From WHSV01 sp050693935 (GTDB lineage Bacteria > Actinomycetota > CADDZG01 > WHSQ01), in NCBI GenBank assembly GCA_050693935.1, contig JBOGWU010000130.1:1-64000 (forward strand): a stretch of DNA of 64,000 nt, in the 5' to 3' direction. Position 1 is the first letter of the stretch, and every line of letters starts with the position of its first letter. The translations under genes were made by a program, and so were the position numbers. A model generated the notes under the pieces. It was given only the letters and a program-made list of their open reading frames with translations, had not been told where the DNA came from and did no database searches. Positions 20,058-27,339 of the stretch are shown here, one piece after another.

Positions 20058-20145
20058 GGAGTCTCCCCTCTGTTCCCCTCCCGCTTCGCCGCGCCCAAGG
20101 CGCGGCTCCGCTCTCGCCGCCGCGCGGCGGCGCCGGGAAATGCGC

Positions 20146-20165
20146 GCGATCGTCGAGACGATCGC
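20146..20165 (-). terminator. 20-bp hairpin after the permease gene (copy 1 of a repeated element)
   Basis: On the minus strand this reads GCGATCGT-CTCG-ACGATCGC, a perfect 8-bp stem with a 4-nt loop, one base after the permease stop. There is no U-tract. The identical sense sequence follows the M24 gene at 51232-51251. It may be an intrinsic or pausing terminator or a 3'-end processing signal. Confidence 0.6.
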
Positions 20166-20166
20166 T

Positions 20167-21174
20167 TCATCCGAAAATCACCTCGAGCCACAGGCAACCT
20201 ACGAGGGTTACCGAGGTCACCACGATCACGACCATGCGAAAGAAGCCCTGCCGGAAGGTCGCGCCGTAGAGGATGCCGAGCTTGGTGTCGACCATGGGTC
20301 CGAACACCAGGAACGCAAGCTGTCCGCCGACCCCGAACTGGACGAACGAGGCGGCCACGAACGCGTCCGATTCAGAGCAGAGGGATAGCACGAAGGCCAG
20401 CCCCATCATGGCCAGCAGGTTGACGACGGGGGTGTCCGCCACCACTCCGATCACGTCCTGTGGCACGAACGTCTGCAGCGCGGCTGCGACGAGGGCTCCG
20501 ATAACGAGAAAGCGGCCCATGAACACGAAATCTGCGGCCAGATGCCCGAAGAACGCGTGGGACTTGGATTCGTGATCGTGGCTGTGATCGCCGCTGGTGT
20601 CGGCGCGCCTGCGCAGCAGCCGCTCCTTGGCTTCGTCGGAAACGACGAAGCCGACGGCCATTGCCGCCAGGAATCCGAGCCCGGCCCGACCGAGCACCAT
20701 CGGCCAGAGAATGTCGCGGCCCCTGTAAGCAACCACGGTCGAAGCGATCACGATGGGATTGAGCACGGGCGCGGCCAGCATGAACGTGACCGCGGCCGAC
20801 GGTGCCAGTCCTTTGACGATCAAGCGGCGGGCAACGGGGACCGAACCGCACTCGCACACCGGAAAGGCGGCTCCGGCAAGTCCCGACACGGGCAGCTGCA
20901 AAGCGCGGGGGAGAAGCGCCAGCTTTTCGAAAACAGCAGTGGGGACGAACACCTCGATTAGCGCCGAGGCGATCGCGCCGAGCATGATGAAGGGCACGGC
21001 CTCGATCAGCAGGCTGCCGAAGACCAGAAAGAAGTTCTGGACGCCGGCGATGCGCGCCGGATCCAGCACGTACAACACGGCGCCGAACGCGACCAGCGCA
21101 AGGGCCGTTACTCCGGCATAGCGGTAGCCGGAGACGAACTCACGATCTCGCTCTGTTGAGGCGCCCACGGCCAT
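20167..21174 (-). CDS. DUF318-type permease (ArsP-1/YraQ-like), copy 1
   Basis: 335 aa with about eight transmembrane segments. Family motifs are PVCECGSVPVARRLIVKG near residue 110 and SLCSESDAFVAASFVQF near residue 265. Each is a conserved Cys-containing helix, in the two halves of the protein. The cytoplasmic loop between the halves has a His-rich patch (DHSHDHESKSH), suggesting metal contact. Relatives export trivalent organoarsenicals or move unidentified ions with a TIGR03943 partner. Its ATG overlaps the stop of the upstream inactive phosphatase-like gene (TGATG). The two products are therefore probably made together. A paralog with the same motifs is at 22518. Confidence 0.85.
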   Translation of the reverse strand: MAVGASTERDREFVSGYRYAGVTALALVAFGAVLYVLDPARIAGVQNFFLVFGSLLIEAVPFIMLGAIASALIEVFVPTAVFEKLALLPRALQLPVSGLAGAAFPVCECGSVPVARRLIVKGLAPSAAVTFMLAAPVLNPIVIASTVVAYRGRDILWPMVLGRAGLGFLAAMAVGFVVSDEAKERLLRRRADTSGDHSHDHESKSHAFFGHLAADFVFMGRFLVIGALVAAALQTFVPQDVIGVVADTPVVNLLAMMGLAFVLSLCSESDAFVAASFVQFGVGGQLAFLVFGPMVDTKLGILYGATFRQGFFRMVVIVVTSVTLVGCLWLEVIFG

Positions 21175-22490
21175 CAGCAGTACCTCGCGAAGCTAACGGC
21201 GATCGCGGGGAAGACGTCGGCGAACAACCGGCCCCCCGGGCCGGTGAGGCGAGCAGTTTGATCGATGACTGCGTCCTCGGAGAGTTCGAGCTCGGCGAGC
21301 ATCCTCTGGTCGACGAACAAACCTCCGGGCACGGCGGCTTCGACGACCGGCTTGCCGGCCCCGGCGTCGACCTCCGAGGCGATCGACGCCCCGTCCACGT
21401 CGCCGACGGCGTCGGATCCGGTCCCAACCACCGCGATCGCCACCGACCCCTTTGCTATGCGGCCGGCGGCGGTAACGATTCGCTTCAGGGCTCTATCCAT
21501 GCGGCCTATGTCGCCTTCCAGCGCGATCGCCAGCACGTCGACGATCTCGTCGGTGGCGAACCCATGTGTCAGCATCTCGAGAGCCCGGCCCGCCGGATCC
21601 CTCGGATCGATGACCACCTCGTCCCGATCGCCGCTGCCGTACCACTCGCCACCAACCGCCCCCCGATCGCTCGGGGAGGTGCCGACCAAACCGATGATTG
21701 GTTGCTGGTCGAGGCTCTCGTCTAGATCGTCGCTCATAGTGGCGATGATGGGAGATTCGGCCCGTTGGGAGAAGGCTCGTACCAGTTCGCCGGCGTCGTT
21801 GCGGACGAGGTTGCCGGTTACGCCGTGCTGGCGAGGCAGTCCGCCGGTGCCCACCGTGCTCACGATCGCCGCGGGATCCAACGGCAAAGAGCCCGTCTCG
21901 CCGTCCATCGTGGCGACTCCCGAATCCATCATCTTTTCGAGATAGGGCCACGCGTTCGGCTCGCTCTCGAGATCGTCGCTGCCGACGCCTTTGAGGATCA
22001 CCTGGAGCATGAGCCTCGGCGCTTCGCCGGTTGCGACTCCTTCGAGCGGCTCACCCGAGCGGACCTCGGGGAAGGGTCGCTCGAAGGAGATCACCTCGGC
22101 AAGAGTGGGGGCAATCCGATCGAGGGTTGTCCCCGGCGGGATTGACGACGTGCCAATACCCTCGCCGGTGAACACGATGGGGACGCGGCTCGCGTCGAGG
22201 TCGGCCGAGGGCCATGGCGGTTGCGGGCTCGATCCCTGGTGGCCGCTGCCCCCGGCGATGACGGCGTCATCGGACGCGATGGCCAGGACCTCGGGACCAC
22301 GCCCCTCGCGCCACCCGGCGTCGATGCGCGAGCGCAGGGCTTGCGGCAACGAGCAGAACGGCACCTCTGAGGTTGCACCCGCCTGTTCGTCGCACGAATG
22401 ACCGGCGCAGAGAGCCCGCAAGAGCAGCGCGGGGATCCCGAGGACACCAAGCACCAATAGAAGTGACAGCGTCCTGCGTCCAAAACCCAC
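21174..22490 (-). CDS. Catalytically dead member of the permuted alkaline-phosphatase-like family (pseudoenzyme)
   Basis: 438 aa with an N-terminal membrane anchor (residues ~6-28) and an intact reading frame. It aligns by eye along its length with the proteins at 27340 and 41019: CSLPQALRSRIDAGW, RVPIVFTGEG, DRIAPTLAEV, NAWPYLEKMMDSGV, STVGTGGLPRQHGVTGN. Every central catalytic position is changed. The first metal Asp (WDGGGW in paralogs) is Lys167 in LKGVGS. The Thr nucleophile is Asp205 in SLPLDPAA. The ADHG metal motif has become VVGTGSD. A ~100-aa middle section is also missing. Because its stop overlaps the permease start, I infer a regulatory or scaffold role for that permease. Confidence 0.75.
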   Translation of the reverse strand: MGFGRRTLSLLLVLGVLGIPALLLRALCAGHSCDEQAGATSEVPFCSLPQALRSRIDAGWREGRGPEVLAIASDDAVIAGGSGHQGSSPQPPWPSADLDASRVPIVFTGEGIGTSSIPPGTTLDRIAPTLAEVISFERPFPEVRSGEPLEGVATGEAPRLMLQVILKGVGSDDLESEPNAWPYLEKMMDSGVATMDGETGSLPLDPAAIVSTVGTGGLPRQHGVTGNLVRNDAGELVRAFSQRAESPIIATMSDDLDESLDQQPIIGLVGTSPSDRGAVGGEWYGSGDRDEVVIDPRDPAGRALEMLTHGFATDEIVDVLAIALEGDIGRMDRALKRIVTAAGRIAKGSVAIAVVGTGSDAVGDVDGASIASEVDAGAGKPVVEAAVPGGLFVDQRMLAELELSEDAVIDQTARLTGPGGRLFADVFPAIAVSFARYC

Positions 22491-22517
22491 AGACTTCAGG
22501 CTACCGTTGACGAGCTA

Positions 22518-23558
22518 ATGGGCATCGACAGCGTCGTCATTCGGCGACCCGACACGAGCAAGTCCAGCGGTCCGGCCGAGCCCGCCCCGCGGCGCTATCT
22601 AGGCGCTCTGGTTCTCGCCACAGCCGGACTCATCCTGACCGGGCGGATCGTGGGGTTGAGCGAGATGCCGGCGGCTGGCACCTTCGTGTTGATCTTCACC
22701 TCACTCGTGGTCGAGGCGCTGCCCTTCGTCTTGATGGGCGCGCTCGTGTCGGCGGTGATCGAGGTCTACGTCCCCCAGAGCGCTTTCGCAAGAGTCGCGA
22801 ACCTCCCTCTGCCGCTGCAGCTGCCGGCGGCGGCACTAGGTGGCTTCGCCTTCCCGGTGTGCGAGTGCGGTTCGGTCCCCGTCGCGCGCCGTCTGATCGT
22901 CAAGGGCATGCATCCCTCGGCCGGTCTGGCATTCATGCTCGCGTCGCCGATTCTGAATCCGATCGTGCTCATCTCGACCGCGGTCGCATACTCGGGTCGA
23001 GGAGTGGCGGCTCAGATGGTGGCCGGCCGCGCCGGCCTCGGCCTCATCCTGGCTCTCGCCGCGGGATGGGCCATCGGCGGCGAAGGAGCCAAGGAGCTGT
23101 TACGGCCGCGGCCCGATGACCCGCCCGCCGAACACGGCGGCTCGGTCACTCCCGGCTCCCGCTTCAGCGCGTTCACCGGACATCTGGCGGCCGACTTCTT
23201 CTTCATGGGCCGCTTCGTGGTGCTCGGAGGCGCCATCGCCGCGCTCATGCAAACCGCGATTCCGCAGAGCATCGTCTCGGGAGTCGCGAGCACGCCCATC
23301 ATCGGCGCGCTGGCGCTGATGGGACTGGCGTTCGTACTGTCGCTATGTAGCGAGGCCGACGCCTTCGTCGCGGTCAGCTTCGTTCAGTTCCCGCTCAGTT
23401 CGCAGCTTGCGTTCCTGGTGTTTGGGCCTGTGGTCGATGCCAAGCTGGCCCTGTTGTACGGAGCGACCTTCCGCCGTCGCTTTGTGTTGCGTTTGCTCGC
23501 GATAGCACTCCCAGTGACGCTCGCCGGTTCGCTGTGGTTCGAGGTGGTGGCCGGGTGA
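22518..23558 (+). CDS. DUF318-type permease (ArsP-1/YraQ-like), copy 2
   Basis: 346 aa with about eight transmembrane segments. PVCECGSVPVARRLIVKGMHPS and SLCSEADAFVAVSFVQF match copy 1 at 20167, but the His-rich loop of copy 1 is replaced by RPRPDDPPAEHGGS. It is divergent from the inactive phosphatase-like gene, with only 27 bp between start codons. Promoters must therefore overlap coding sequence or the transcripts have almost no leader. It overlaps the TIGR03943 gene by 4 bp (GTGA). Confidence 0.85.
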   Translation: MGIDSVVIRRPDTSKSSGPAEPAPRRYLGALVLATAGLILTGRIVGLSEMPAAGTFVLIFTSLVVEALPFVLMGALVSAVIEVYVPQSAFARVANLPLPLQLPAAALGGFAFPVCECGSVPVARRLIVKGMHPSAGLAFMLASPILNPIVLISTAVAYSGRGVAAQMVAGRAGLGLILALAAGWAIGGEGAKELLRPRPDDPPAEHGGSVTPGSRFSAFTGHLAADFFFMGRFVVLGGAIAALMQTAIPQSIVSGVASTPIIGALALMGLAFVLSLCSEADAFVAVSFVQFPLSSQLAFLVFGPVVDAKLALLYGATFRRRFVLRLLAIALPVTLAGSLWFEVVAG

Positions 23559-24253
23559 GCACGTCACGGCTGGCTCGCGCGCTAGTGCTTGCCCTGTGGG
23601 CTCTGTTCTTCGGTTACCTGTGGGCGAGTGGCGAGATGGTGCGCTATCTCGGTCCCCGCACGTACTGGGTCGTCCCGTTCGGTTGCCTGACGCTCGGTGC
23701 CGCGGCGGCGGCTCATCTCGTGACCTTGCGCAGGAGCGAGGACGCACGGCCACCGTCGCGGGGAGACCTAGTCGGAATCGCGGTGCTGATGATTCCGATC
23801 ATTGCCGTGCTCGCAGTGCCCCGAGCCGAGCTCGGCGCGCTGGCGGTGTCCAGGAAGGCCACGGGGGCCGGGGCCACGGCCGGACTGGTCGCCCCGCCCG
23901 CACCCAATGAGGGACAACCGCCCAGCTTCATCGACGTGCATTTCGCGAACGAATCAGACGAGTACGGGGCAACGCTTGGGATCGAAGAGGGAACGAGGCT
24001 GAGCCTCGTCGGGTTCGTTTCCGAGACGGGCGACCCGTCCGGAGAGTTCGTGCTCACGCGCTTCTACGTGTCCTGCTGCGCCGCCGATGCGATTCCCTAC
24101 TCGGTGACCGTGCTGCCATCGGAGCGGGCGGACTACTCCACCAACACCTGGCTCAGGGTGGCCGGTTCCCTCGAGCGCGACGGGGACGGATACCGCCTGG
24201 CGGCCGACTCGATCGAAACCGTGCCGCAACCGGAGAATCCGTACCTGTACTAG
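23555..24253 (+). CDS. TIGR03943-family membrane protein, partner of the adjacent permease (copy 2)
   Basis: About 232 aa. The GTG at 23555 overlaps the permease stop and gives an N-terminus (STSRLARALVLALWALFFGY) that aligns with copy 1; a GTG at 23534 is less likely. There are three hydrophobic segments, then an outer domain with FYVSCCAADAIPYSV, the Cys-Cys motif, and WLRVAGSLERDGDGY. It is expected to complex with the permease encoded just upstream. The next gene is an active member of the permuted phosphatase family after 43 bp. Confidence 0.82.
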   Translation: MSTSRLARALVLALWALFFGYLWASGEMVRYLGPRTYWVVPFGCLTLGAAAAAHLVTLRRSEDARPPSRGDLVGIAVLMIPIIAVLAVPRAELGALAVSRKATGAGATAGLVAPPAPNEGQPPSFIDVHFANESDEYGATLGIEEGTRLSLVGFVSETGDPSGEFVLTRFYVSCCAADAIPYSVTVLPSERADYSTNTWLRVAGSLERDGDGYRLAADSIETVPQPENPYLY

Positions 24254-24281
24254 TCTCCGAGCCGAATTCAACCCACCCTCC

Positions 24282-24287
24282 AGGAGG
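24282..24287 (+). promoter_or_regulatory. Strong Shine-Dalgarno fixing a TTG start
   Basis: AGGAGG lies 9 bases before TTG 24297. It makes that rare start the clear choice and implies high translation of the phosphatase-like gene independent of the upstream TIGR03943 gene. Confidence 0.75.
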
Positions 24288-24296
24288 AACGAAGAC

Positions 24297-26036
24297 TTGA
24301 CCAAGCGCGTCCTAGTGATCGCTGGGGTTGCGATCGTCGTGGCAGCACTTGCCGCCTACGTTTTGGCCCCCTCGGACGACGGAGGGAACGCGCTCAGTCA
24401 GGACCAGATGGCCGCCGAGATCGGGGCGCCGATCATGGAGCACCTCCACCGCGGTCACGTGCCCGGACGCTCGGGAGAGATCATGCTCGTGCCGAAACCG
24501 AACAACTATCTGCTCGGCGAGTGGGACCTGAGGACGCTTGGCACCGACACGCCGACGCTGTCGTCGTCGCATCCGAATCCGTGGGACTACCTGACGCGCG
24601 TGCCGATCATCGCAAGCGGAGGAGGGATCGAGCCCGGGCAGAGCAACGAAGACGTGACCGACATCGCGGCGCTTGCCCCCACCTACGCCGAGGTGCTCGA
24701 CATGGGCGACATCGACGCTGATGCCCAGTCGCTGGCGGAGGTCGTGCAGGGTGTTACGGAGCGACCGAAGCTGATCTTCACTGTGGTCATCGACGGGGGC
24801 GGTTGGAACGTTCTGCGGGAGCATCCCGAGTCGTGGCCCTTCATCCAATCGCTGCGCGAAGACGGCATCACCTACACGAACGCCACCATCGGCTCGGCTC
24901 CGTCGATCACCGGAGCCCTGCACGCCACCTTCGGCACCGGCGTGTATCCCGATCGCCACGGCATCCCCGGCAACCAAATGAGGGGCCCGGAGGGCAACAC
25001 CGACACCTGGCAGCAGAACGCCGACCCCACCTTCCTGGAGACCCCCACCGTGTCGGAGCTGTGGGACGAACGCAACGACAACCGGCCCGTGGTCGGGACC
25101 GTGAGCTACGAGGGCTGGCACCTCGGGATGATTGGTCACGGTGCCCAGCGCGAGGGCGGGGACCGGGACATCGCGGTGTTGTGGGAAGCGGTGGACCTGG
25201 GCACGGACGAGCCCGTCAACGAGTGGTGGACGAACGAGGACTTCTACCAGCTTCCGAGCTACCTCGCGGAGACCGATCTCGAAACGCTCGAGTCCTACGA
25301 AGAAGAGCTCGACGAGCGCGATGGCCTTGCGGACGACACCTGGTTCGGCAAGTCGCTCGAGCAGATCCAAGACGCTCGCACCCGTCCGGCGTCACCCGCC
25401 TTCGTGAGGTTCACCGGCGACGCCGTCGTCGACGTCATCGAGCGCGAGAAGCTCGGCCGGGACGAGCTCACCGACATGTTCTGGGTCGAGATGAAGATGC
25501 CCGACTACGCGGGACACGCTTTCAACATGACCGGTCCCGAGGAGGCCGACGTCCTGCGCGAGACCGACAGGCAGCTGCGGCGCATGAAGAAGGTCCTCGA
25601 CCAACGGGTGGGCGAGGGGAACTATCTGTTCGTGTTGTCGGCCGACCACGGTCAACAGCCGCTAGCGGACACCACCGGGGGCTGGCGCATCAACAACAAG
25701 GAGATCGAACGCGATCTCGTTGCCGAGTTCGGCGACGGAGTGCTCGAGAAGGCCACGCCGGTCGACATCTATCTCGATACCGGGGCGCTGGCCGACGAGG
25801 ACGTCGAGGTAGACGAGGTCGCGGAATGGTTGTCGACCTACACGATCGCCGACAACCTTCCCGATGAGGCCCCGGGTGCGGACCGCGTTCCCGAGGGGCG
25901 CCTCGACGAAACCCTGTTCGCGGGTGCCTTCAGCTCGAACTTCCTGCAGGATCTGACGCCGGAGGAGATCGAGTCGTTCGGCGAGGGAAGCTATCCAGAG
26001 GGGCGCATCTACGATCCACCCTCGGCGGGGCAATAG
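24297..26036 (+). CDS. Membrane-anchored alkaline-phosphatase-superfamily phosphoesterase, circularly permuted PafA-like
   Basis: 579 aa; one N-terminal transmembrane anchor (~4-24), the rest probably outside the cell. The metal ligands and nucleophile are readable: Asp166 (VIDGGGW), Thr205 (SAPSITGALH), Asp403/His407 (MPDYAGH), Asp450/His451 (LSADHG). The segment GRSGEIMLVPKP...SSHPNPWDYLTRVPI (His92) normally lies at the C-terminus of PafA-type enzymes, but here precedes the catalytic core. The protein ends before any second copy of it. Such enzymes hydrolyse phosphomonoesters or diesters with two Zn ions; the substrate is unknown. The TTG start has AGGAGG 9 bases upstream. The gene is 12 bp from the MFS gene. 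Confidence 0.85.
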   Translation: MTKRVLVIAGVAIVVAALAAYVLAPSDDGGNALSQDQMAAEIGAPIMEHLHRGHVPGRSGEIMLVPKPNNYLLGEWDLRTLGTDTPTLSSSHPNPWDYLTRVPIIASGGGIEPGQSNEDVTDIAALAPTYAEVLDMGDIDADAQSLAEVVQGVTERPKLIFTVVIDGGGWNVLREHPESWPFIQSLREDGITYTNATIGSAPSITGALHATFGTGVYPDRHGIPGNQMRGPEGNTDTWQQNADPTFLETPTVSELWDERNDNRPVVGTVSYEGWHLGMIGHGAQREGGDRDIAVLWEAVDLGTDEPVNEWWTNEDFYQLPSYLAETDLETLESYEEELDERDGLADDTWFGKSLEQIQDARTRPASPAFVRFTGDAVVDVIEREKLGRDELTDMFWVEMKMPDYAGHAFNMTGPEEADVLRETDRQLRRMKKVLDQRVGEGNYLFVLSADHGQQPLADTTGGWRINNKEIERDLVAEFGDGVLEKATPVDIYLDTGALADEDVEVDEVAEWLSTYTIADNLPDEAPGADRVPEGRLDETLFAGAFSSNFLQDLTPEEIESFGEGSYPEGRIYDPPSAGQ

Positions 26037-26048
26037 GGTCTTGGACGC

Positions 26049-27335
26049 ATGAACGCTCTCAAACGTGGGCTCGCCCTCATCGGAACCAAGCCCGACTTCC
26101 GCAACCTGATGATCGCCCAATTCCTCGCTCAGGCCGGTGACGGGATCGTTCAGACCGCGCTCGCCAAGTTCATCGTGTTCGGGGGCCAGGAGGGCTTCGA
26201 TCTCGAAGGCGCACGCAACCCCCAGGAGCTCCTCCGCATCGCGTTGTACCTGTTCGTGCCCTATACGATCTTGAGCCCGTTCTTGGGTGTCATCATCGAT
26301 CGCTGGGACCGGCGCCGCCTTCTGTTTCTTGCCAACGGCTTTCGAGCGGTCGTGATCCTCATCATCGGTCTGGTCACCATCGACCGGCTCCCTGAGGCCG
26401 TGCTCTTCCTGGCCTTCCTGCTGACGTTGACGTCGACGCGCATCGTGCTTGCGACGAAGGCGGCGGCGATTCCGACCACCATTGGCGAGCACTCGCTCGT
26501 CGACGCCAATTCGGTATCCCAGTTGGGCGGTGCCCTGTTCCAGCTCGGTGGTGCGGGAGTTGCGTTCATCGCCGCGGCGGTGATGACTCCGGAGCCAATC
26601 GCCATCGCCGGCGCACTCGTATACGGAGCGGGAGCGGCGTTCGGGCTCATGATTCGCTCGGCGGGGGAGGCGCGCACCAAGCTCACCTTCGGACAGGAGG
26701 TGGCGCGCGTGATCGCCAACATCGCGGCGGGGCTACGAGAGGTCGCCCAAACCCCCAAGGCCGGGGCGGCGATCACCACTTATTTCTGGTTGCGGTTGCT
26801 CTGGAGTTTTTCGATCGTCAGCATCGGCTTCGTGGCGCGCGATCTGCTCGGCGACGAGGAGATCACGATCCTGGCCCTCACCGGGGGCGCGGGGGCCGTC
26901 GGGGCCGCGCTCGGGTTCGTCATGGCTCCCCGTCTCGTCGAGCGCACCAGGACAACGGGAATGCTGGTGCTCGGGGCCTCGACCGTTGCCGGGGCGGCAA
27001 TTCTGCTGTTCGGGGCGATCGAGGTGGACATCGCGCTTGCGATCATGACCTTCTTCCTGGGGTTTGGTTTCTTCCTGGCGAAGATCACTCTCGACTCGAT
27101 GGTCCAAGAGGCGCTGGGAGACGATTTCAGAGGCCGGGCATTCTCGCTTTACGACATCGCCTACAACCTGGCCTGGGTGCTGGCGGCGGCGGGACTCAAG
27201 CTGCTGTACGCGCCCGACGTCCAGAACCTCTTGATCGCGGGGATGGGGGCGGTGTTCCTGGTGGGCATGGCCGGGCTCGCGGCCTGGTATCGGAACGCCG
27301 GCCTCTTGGCGGCGTCGCCGGCCGCCAAGGCGTGA
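26049..27335 (+). CDS. MFS transporter
   Basis: 428 aa with 12 predicted hydrophobic segments. The loop motif GVIIDRWDRRRLLFLANG between helices 2 and 3 is the MFS A-motif variant. AQFLAQAGDGIVQTALAKF in helix 1 and DDFRGRAFSLYDIAYNLAW in the second half resemble drug/macrolide or lysophospholipid-type exporters. The substrate cannot be assigned. It lies between two active permuted phosphatase genes (12 bp and 4 bp spacing) and is almost certainly co-transcribed with them. This suggests it exports the substrate or takes up the product of those surface enzymes. Confidence 0.85.
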   Translation: MNALKRGLALIGTKPDFRNLMIAQFLAQAGDGIVQTALAKFIVFGGQEGFDLEGARNPQELLRIALYLFVPYTILSPFLGVIIDRWDRRRLLFLANGFRAVVILIIGLVTIDRLPEAVLFLAFLLTLTSTRIVLATKAAAIPTTIGEHSLVDANSVSQLGGALFQLGGAGVAFIAAAVMTPEPIAIAGALVYGAGAAFGLMIRSAGEARTKLTFGQEVARVIANIAAGLREVAQTPKAGAAITTYFWLRLLWSFSIVSIGFVARDLLGDEEITILALTGGAGAVGAALGFVMAPRLVERTRTTGMLVLGASTVAGAAILLFGAIEVDIALAIMTFFLGFGFFLAKITLDSMVQEALGDDFRGRAFSLYDIAYNLAWVLAAAGLKLLYAPDVQNLLIAGMGAVFLVGMAGLAAWYRNAGLLAASPAAKA

Positions 27336-27339
27336 GCCG

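Noticed and set aside
20058..20145. GC-rich palindromes resembling a REP element or attachment site.
   Set aside because: They are short, imperfect, and no second copy was noticed. Only the adjacent 20-bp hairpin is repeated elsewhere in the window.
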